Of a stretch of 64,000 bases of DNA, positions 58,289 to 64,000 are shown piece by piece. Made by a program: the position numbers and the translations under genes. The notes beneath the pieces are model-generated. The model made no database searches and was not told the DNA's origin. It was given only the letters and a program-made list of their open reading frames with translations. Where the stretch lies: positions 1,318,821,786-1,318,885,785 of the forward strand of contig CM068367.1 of assembly GCA_034769895.1 (NCBI GenBank), given 5' to 3'. Source of the stretch: Magicicada septendecula. Lineage: Eukaryota; Arthropoda; Insecta; Hemiptera; Cicadidae. Position 1 is the first letter of the stretch. Each line of letters starts with the position of its first letter.

Positions 58289-58335
58289 TTATGCTACACT
58301 CACTTTTTGTTGCACACACCACTAGTCACTGTGAC

Positions 58336-58380
58336 ACCGATTAGCGCTTTCGAACGTACCCGTTCATCATCAGATCGTAA
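58336..58380 (-). ncRNA. Hammerhead ribozyme, GCGC type, left arm
   Basis: On the minus strand: CTGATGA (58373-58367), stem II GAACG-loop-CGTTC, GAAA (58351-58348), self-complementary GCGC, then TA (58343-58342) as cleavage site. Stem I pairs CGAT with ATCG, four perfect pairs. All core positions are canonical. Confidence 0.75.
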
Positions 58381-58404
58381 CTGCCACCTATCTGATGGAA
58401 CCAC

Positions 58405-58452
58405 GCACCCTATCTGATGATGAACGGGTACGTTCGAAAGCGCTAATCGGTG
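58405..58452 (+). ncRNA. Hammerhead ribozyme, GCGC type, right arm
   Basis: CTGATGA (58414-58420), stem II, GAAA (58436-58439), GCGC (58440-58443), TA (58444-58445). The stem I partner is less good than in the left arm because the upstream bases belong to the spacer: AT pairs, then a mismatch, then CC with GG. Confidence 0.7.
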
Positions 58453-58739
58453 TCACAGTGACTAGTGGTGTGTGCAACAAAAAGTGAGTGTAGCATAAAT
58501 TATTTAACCACTAATAAAATTTGTGTTTTTATATCATCGTCATTATTATTCCAACAAATTGTTTATCATAAGTATTGATCATTGATTACTTTTGAGTATT
58601 ATTTAACTAATATTCTGGGTTTTGCTCAGTCAGTTACTTGATAAGATCTGAAATAAACTTATGTACTGAATAGGAAGATACTGTGGTGTGACTTCAAATT
58701 CAATTCTATGGTAAAATTATTATTGAATGAGCAAAGCCG

Positions 58740-59340
58740 GTCCTCAGTATTAACTCGACCGTTTGGTGTTCCGTCTACCTATCTATTTGGAGACTGTCTA
58801 CATCATGATAACTATTGAACTCATCAGCATACCGTATTTTTGTAAAACTTTGCAAGCGTGTTTGTAATTTTACCCTAAAGAAACTTATTATCTGAGATTG
58901 ATTTCCCAAAAAATATGGGGCGAGAGGCAACAATGTGTGGGGTTTAACACGTTTTTAAATCGCATTAGCCTATGTAGGGTATAAAATTAAAAGGTATCTA
59001 AGCCACAATCTGAATATAATGTTTGTTTTTAAACAAAATTCTTAGACATCAGGCGCAAAAGTGGGCGTAAATTTTGATAAAATCGCAAAATTCATGAGAG
59101 GCATTAAATTAAAGATAATTTTAACTAACATCTTAACACAGTGTAAAGGTTTTGAAATTTAAAAATTTTAAGACCCCAAAGCCAAAGAAAAAAGATATAC
59201 AACATTTCTAAAAAAAATTGTGAAAATCCAGCGAGGTATCATACTACAAGGAATTTTAAGCAAAATCCGAATGTTTGAAAATTTCAGTGTTTATTGTATT
59301 AGTGGGTGCTCAAAGAAATAGTAGAGTAACCGGGATTTCT
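58740..59340 (+). repeat. Family B fragment
   Basis: Begins near TAACTCGACCGTTTGGTG, the reverse of ACGGTCGAGTTAAAACTG at 26953. It carries the GGCGAGAGGCAACAATGTG motif and degenerate units with AAAATTTT and TTTTGATAAAATCG-type wording, as in 25640-26950. Confidence 0.5.
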
Positions 59341-59390
59341 GTAGTTATTCTCATAATTGAAAACTTATCTTCAAATTTTATGTAACAATA

Positions 59391-59612
59391 AATATTATTA
59401 TTATTAATAAAACTTTCTACAAGAATATATTTTATTTTGTAAAGTACATATGTTTCGATAGTAATCCAAATATTATCATCAGATATGAATTAATAAATAT
59501 TTATTAATTTTTTAATTCATATCTGATCATGATAGTTGGATTACTATCGAAACATATGTAATTTACAATATATTCTTCTAAAAAGGTTTTTATTAATAAT
59601 AATATAAAATAC
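59391..59612. repeat. Imperfect inverted repeat with PLE type B hammerhead motifs
   Basis: The arms (about 105 bp each) read AAGAATATATTTTATTTTGT to ATATTATCATCAGATATGAAT on the left, and the mirror on the right. The left arm has TCATCAG (59476-59482) and TTTC (59453-59456), i.e. a minus-strand hammerhead. The right has CTGATCA (59523-59529, one core change), stem II GATAGT/ACTATC, GAAA (59549-59552), CATATG and TA. The core difference in the right arm should inactivate it. Confidence 0.7.
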
Positions 59613-59718
59613 ATAACAAGAAAAATTTGAGCATTTATGAATGCAAAAAATAAATGCATTTTGTTCAAATGAGTGACGAGTTCTGCACCTCAGGGAGCAT
59701 AATAATTAAAAGTATAAC

Positions 59719-59762
59719 AATGTGTGTGGGTGTGTATGTGTGTGTGTGTGTGTGTGTGTGTT
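59719..59762. repeat. (TG)n microsatellite
   Basis: TG run with two interruptions, seen directly. Confidence 0.9.
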
Positions 59763-61035
59763 TTTATGGTGTTTACAGCTCGTAACTCTTTCGTAACATT
59801 AATCTTGAAACAATGTAATAACAATCTTATAAAAACACTGTAAATCGAGGAATGCTTTAGGTGAAACAGTATGACAAACCTGGCAGTTAAGAGCTGATTT
59901 ATTGACTGATTAACGTAACATTGATATTTTACTGCTGGCGTATTTGCGGGCAATTTGGTTTTATTGCCGCGCGGCAGTCGGGCAGTGTGGCGTAGCGCTG
60001 AATCATTCCACTACACGACACGCCTCATAAGTACCAAGTACCAGTACCACGCAGTCTGTTTTTGTTTGGTAAATTGTGATAGAGCGCGTCGTGGACGGCC
60101 TCAGTGAGTTTAATGTCCACACAAAAACTAAGCAGACTAATGACCACCAATGAAGCCACTGATCTCGTTTAATGGTACGGATAAAGCACTGTTGCGCATT
60201 TAACATGCGTGAACTTTTGTAGCTGTTACTACTCTTTAAACAACTGTTCTGATCTATAGTGTAGTGGCGTTAGAAATACTAGAAGCTAGGTTTTATCCAA
60301 AACCGTTTACCTTTCTGCAAAACATTTTAAATACCCCCAAGTGTTATTAATTGTTTACTTTTTGTCAGTAGTTTATGCATAAAAAATGTGTGTAGTAGTT
60401 GTATTTAAAACGTGTAATTTATATACAAACAAGACGATGTAACGGGTCACTCTTATAAAAAAATTTTTATAGACGTTTTTCTCTAAAACTAAGTCAAAAA
60501 TAATGATACAATAGAGAAATTGCAGAATTTATATTGACAAAATATTAGACGAACTCGATTAAATAATTAAATATAAGTACTTGTGAAACAAACATTTATT
60601 TATTTTGTACATAATTCGTATAACCATATACTGCCTGTTGAAAATTGTGGCAAAAATTACCTTTTCTTATTCTTTTTTTATATATAGTTGTCACTGTTTG
60701 GCATTGTTGACACAATCTCTTAATACTTTGAATGTGTAAACAAATATTAATTTAATTACATAAAAGAATTCAATCCCTTGTTATGTAATCTTAAAGCTTT
60801 ATTAAAATATAATTATTTTCCTAAGTGTTAAGGAGATATATGATTAATATTGACTGTGTTGGTAGAACACAGTCAATTCATGTGTTCTACCAACTTAATA
60901 TTTTATTAGACCACTATTACTTAGAAACAGTTTCTTTTGCATATCCATGCGATTGAGATCCAGTGAAATAGGAATTAGTAACATGTATTATTATTTCTTT
61001 GTAAGGAACTCGTTGAGTTTCCTGCTGGTCTCCCA
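59763..61035. other. Intergenic DNA with a short hairpin
   Basis: No gene seen. GTTGGTAGAACA (60858-60869) is mirrored by TGTTCTACCAAC (60883-60894), a 12-bp perfect stem. Confidence 0.55.
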
Positions 61036-61225
61036 TGTAATATCTTCAAATAAATTCACTGCAAGTAGGTTTATTTTCACCTGACGCACGTTTCACAGAA
61101 ATTATTCTATAATGGTAATTAAATTACAATTCAAACAAACCTCTGAGTATACAGAATAATTTCTGTGAAACGTGCGTCAGGTGAAAATAAACCTACTTGC
61201 AGTGTATTTATTTGAAGATATTACA
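61036..61225. repeat. 73-bp inverted repeat with PLE type A hammerhead
   Basis: 61036-61108 and 61153-61225 are reverse complements with one mismatch; the spacer is 44 bp. Each arm contains the GTGAAACGTGCGTCAGGTG part of the type A terminal repeat. The hammerhead upstream half (ACCT, CTGAGTA) lies only in the spacer, to the left of the right arm. Confidence 0.9.
61139..61182 (+). ncRNA. Hammerhead-like motif, PLE type A, core altered
   Basis: Stem I ACCT/AGGT (61139-61142, 61179-61182) is perfect. Stem II ACAGA/TCTGT (61151-61155, 61162-61166) is perfect and differs from the 45.9 kb copy by a compensating pair change (CTGA/TCAG there, CAGA/TCTG here). GAAA, CGTGCG and TC follow. The core reads CTGAGTA instead of CTGATGA, so it is probably inactive. 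Confidence 0.65.
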
Positions 61226-61372
61226 TACCCTCATTAGTACGTTAAATGTTTTACTTTGTAGACTATACATAATCCCATACAAAAAAAAAAAAACTTACAG
61301 CTTGTATACTAAATGGTGTAATATAGAAAAAAGTATTTATAAAATTTTGTTTACAATAGTTTTAATAATAAA

Positions 61373-62615
61373 ATATCGGTATGGAGAACCATACATGACT
61401 TCCATATTCTAAGATTTATATTTAAAATCATTTTCGAAATGAAATATTACCATAGAAACTACTTCTTTCTACTTACTGCTTCAGCCTTAACCACAGTACT
61501 GTGGTCACTAACGTATACCACCTCACGTTATCGCACTCGATTTTCACTGATGATGGAAGTCGATGGCATTGCCGAAATGTCTGGTTTTGTAGAAAACATT
61601 GGACTACGGCCAAATATCCCGGCAAGGAATTTTAACAAAAACTACTTCTTTGTTGCCGATAACGTTGTACACATATATATATATATAAAATATGCATAAA
61701 ATTAATGGCTTGTATAAGTTAATGATTGATCTCCATTAAGTAGTGCTCAAGTTTCCAAAGTTTTAATATTATGATGTCCGTAATTAAAACATCAGAGCAG
61801 GTTTAGTGTGAATGAGGGTACACTGTGGACAAAAATTTTCAACATTTCCTATTGAGCGTTGCTTAGAGTAAAGCTGCGAATCTACAGTGTATGTTTCACA
61901 AAACAAACACGCGAAAAAGAAGGAGCGCTCCGAAGTCACTCATGGACCCTCAGCATCTTGCAGAGGGTTCATTCCCTAAAGACGAAAAGTCTGTCTATGA
62001 ATCGTTCCTCTGTAAACACGTGCAGTTACATTGCCCATCGATCCACAGGAAGCAAATTGATGTGCATTTTTTCGGCTTATAAATTAACTTATAAATAAAT
62101 TTTCGGCTTATAATATAATAAAAATTAACCCTATGTAAACTACCCCTTTCCCTTAACCGATCTTCACCAAGAACAATAGGTCTTGAGAACTCCATAATTC
62201 AGGGCTGTATGCGAAACATTATTTGATTCTGTTTGAATTTGCGGCTGTTATCGTTTGCCAAAAAAAAAATTACCCTTGATAAAAAAAAACCGTTGCAGGT
62301 AAACTACCCCTTTCCCTCAACCGATCTTCACCAAAAACAATAGGTCGTGAGTACTCTACAAATTAGGACTGTACGCAAAAAATTATTTGATTCTGTTTGA
62401 ATTTGCGGCAGTTATCGTTTGCCAAAAAAAAAATCTACAGACAGACACACACACACACACAGACAGATAGACAGACAGACAGACAGACACACAGACACTT
62501 TTCGAAAAACGACTCTTTTTCATGTTTTGAGTGTAGTACAATCAGAATCTGCAATAATCTCGAACACGATTTTTTTTTGCCATCACCATGCTTCCATTTC
62601 CTTAAGGAATATGGA
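61373..62615 (+). repeat. Family A, forward, complete reference copy
   Basis: In order: 5' signature with hairpin (61373-61435); hammerhead-like motif (61547-61580; the motif GAAA is followed by TGTC here); CGATAACGTTGTACACA; conserved segment (61850-62070); two units (62130-62425); CACA/GACA microsatellite (62435-62490); CGAAAAACGACTCTTTTTCA; and the terminus CTTCCATTTCCTTAAGGAAT, then ATGGAAGTA (62590-62615). The 5' ACTTCCATATTC and 3' GAATATGGAAGT are inverted. It has no transposase-like ORF and must be non-autonomous. Confidence 0.85.
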
Positions 62616-63088
62616 AGTAATATGGAAGTTTGTGCAAGTAAACACGTTGTTGGAGATGAAACTCCTTTATCATAAGCTCTCCAATAAAATCGTTGGTTTA
62701 CTTTTGAAATTAAAGGAATCTTGCGCTCCTGAGGTTATTATGTAACGTATATTACTCTTGTGCAGAGTGGTACTTTAATTTACAGATCTATTACACAACA
62801 TATTATTACAACAGAAGATTTGTCTGTAGATCACATTTTTGGCTCTATAAGTAAGTAATTAAATTGCATTTAAATGTATACTGTAAAACTTGTTAAAACA
62901 TGTTTCTTATAAAAGAAGAAGGTTTTCTTAAAACTTAAAAAACTATAAGCGTCGGAAGTGAGATTTCATATGCTGTACAAGACCTTTTAACCAAAAAGAA
63001 AGTTAGTTTAGTGAATGTTTTGTTCCATTGTTTGTTATTTAAATTTAAAGGTTACTCTTGATAATAGTAATGTTTGTTGCGTTTCTGT
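62616..63088. other. Intergenic DNA, no gene seen
   Basis: Anonymous sequence. Confidence 0.5.
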
Positions 63089-63096
63089 GTTGTGTG

Positions 63097-63966
63097 CAGT
63101 GGCGTAACTAGGAATTCCTGCTGGAAGGTTGGACCCCCCTCAAATTTCCCCGGGAGAAATGAGAAATTCAGGATTCTTCTCATACAATTTTATAAATGCA
63201 CTTGATAATTCTTTGGGTCTCAAAGTTTTGAGTATATCAACGTAAAGTATGGGAGTTGAAAAAATATAGAAAACCGCTGATTTCAAAATATTCTATCTTG
63301 ATTGTTATTCATATGAAAGGTAATAAATTTCACGTCATTAGGAATTAATTTCATTCCAAATTTGTATTCTTAATCAATTTTGTAAAAATGAGTCTTCCTG
63401 TATATTATATTTTGAAAAACCCGGTTTTATCATTCCTTTGCATTGTAATTTAAGGATATTATCCCATGATTTTTTAACCAACTCAAGTTTGTTTTAACAT
63501 ACATCATGTTTTATATAAAATCCAGCGATAAAAATCTTATACTTTTTACGAATTTGAGTCAAGAAACTGCTACTTTACATGCGCCAGGACGACGTGTCAA
63601 TCCATAGATATTAGAGTACCAGGAGTCGTGACATACACAACCCTGTAATGAACTGTGTCTGGGCGAAAAGATAAATCTAAACTAATAGACTCTGCCTTTT
63701 GTATCTGGTGCGTGAGTAATTGTTTTTAAATTTTGCAAATGCCTTTGGTACGTTATTTTATCAAATAATTGTCACTGTCATTATTAAGAAAACTTTATTT
63801 TATTAATCCACAAGTATTGTAATTCCTTTTGTTTGTACACGTATTTATAAGCGTTAACTTAACACTCGCAACTGACTTAGAAATAAGCCTACATTAAGTG
63901 ATTATGAAATTTGGCTTCAATTTTCAAAAGTTATGGGGCGATTGGCTCCCAGTAGTTACGCAAATG
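63097..63966. mobile_element. hAT-like non-autonomous element, 8-bp target duplication
   Basis: The left end CAGTGGCGTAACTAGG is the classic hAT-type terminal sequence. The right end TAGTTACGCAAATG is its degenerate mirror. GTTGTGTG stands on both sides (63089-63096 and 63967-63974), the 8-bp duplication typical of hAT. The right copy is in a TG run, so that match is partly helped by low complexity. 870 bp, no transposase ORF. Confidence 0.7.
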
Positions 63967-63991
63967 GTTGTGTGTGTGTGTGTGTGTGTGT
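63967..63991. repeat. (TG)n microsatellite
   Basis: TG run directly after the hAT-like element. Confidence 0.9.
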
Positions 63992-64000
63992 ACACTGACC

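Larger units (their letters stand above)
58289..58498. repeat. Perfect 87-bp inverted repeat with a hammerhead in each arm
   Basis: 58289-58375 and 58412-58498 are exact reverse complements, separated by 36 bp. Each arm carries CTGATGA, stem II GAACG/CGTTC, GAAA, GCGC and TA in the same order (plus strand in the right arm, minus strand in the left). This looks like two PLE-type terminal repeats in head-to-head arrangement with the PLE body lost. Confidence 0.9.

Overview
The window is non-coding, AT-rich eukaryotic DNA, almost certainly from an arthropod and most likely an insect with a large, repeat-dense genome. The grounds are a short TTAGG-type (insect telomere-like) tract near 36.42 kb, many decayed Penelope-like elements (PLEs) and non-LTR retrotransposons, a PIF1-type Helitron, a tRNA-derived SINE, solo LTRs, a hAT-type element and many microsatellites. 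I found no convincing host protein gene, no intact tRNA or rRNA gene and no CRISPR. The coding remnants I recognise come from mobile elements and are frameshifted or truncated. The species is not identifiable from sequence alone.

Layout. 0-8.6 kb: four minus-strand PLE remnants (about 0.84, 2.1-2.9, 3.1-4.1 and 5.85-7.26 kb), one carrying a nested SINE with a 7-bp target duplication, plus a LINE tail at 4.4-5.0 kb. 8.8-16.9 kb: a cluster of one composite repeat, called family A here. It has ACTTCCATATTC-type terminal inverted repeats, terminal hairpins, arrays of a roughly 160-bp unit and a GACA-rich microsatellite, and it is arranged in alternating orientation. 17-26 kb: mostly anonymous DNA with a MITE, a hammerhead-like motif, three LINE 3' fragments and a second degenerate family (B). 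27-33.8 kb: more family A copies and an LTR fragment. 36.5-39.3 kb: an internally deleted Helitron with recognisable ends. 43.9-46.0 kb: the best PLE copy, with reverse transcriptase, a GIY-YIG endonuclease and a 3' hammerhead-like motif. 46.8-52.6 kb: LINE fragments with two nested insertions. 53-63 kb: family A and B copies, two related LTRs, three large inverted repeats carrying hammerhead motifs, and at the right edge a hAT-like element with an 8-bp duplication.

The strongest biological theme is ribozymes. Hammerhead cores (CUGAUGA, stem II, GAAA, 4-6 nt of stem III, then UH) occur at many places and fall into at least four sequence groups. Two groups lie directly downstream of PLE GIY-YIG remnants on the same strand. 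Three sites are paired in opposite orientations inside 73-110 bp inverted repeats. Hammerheads in PLE terminal repeats are established knowledge. Their density, variety and inverted-pair arrangement here, together with a hammerhead-like motif inside the unrelated-looking family A, are the observations most worth checking.
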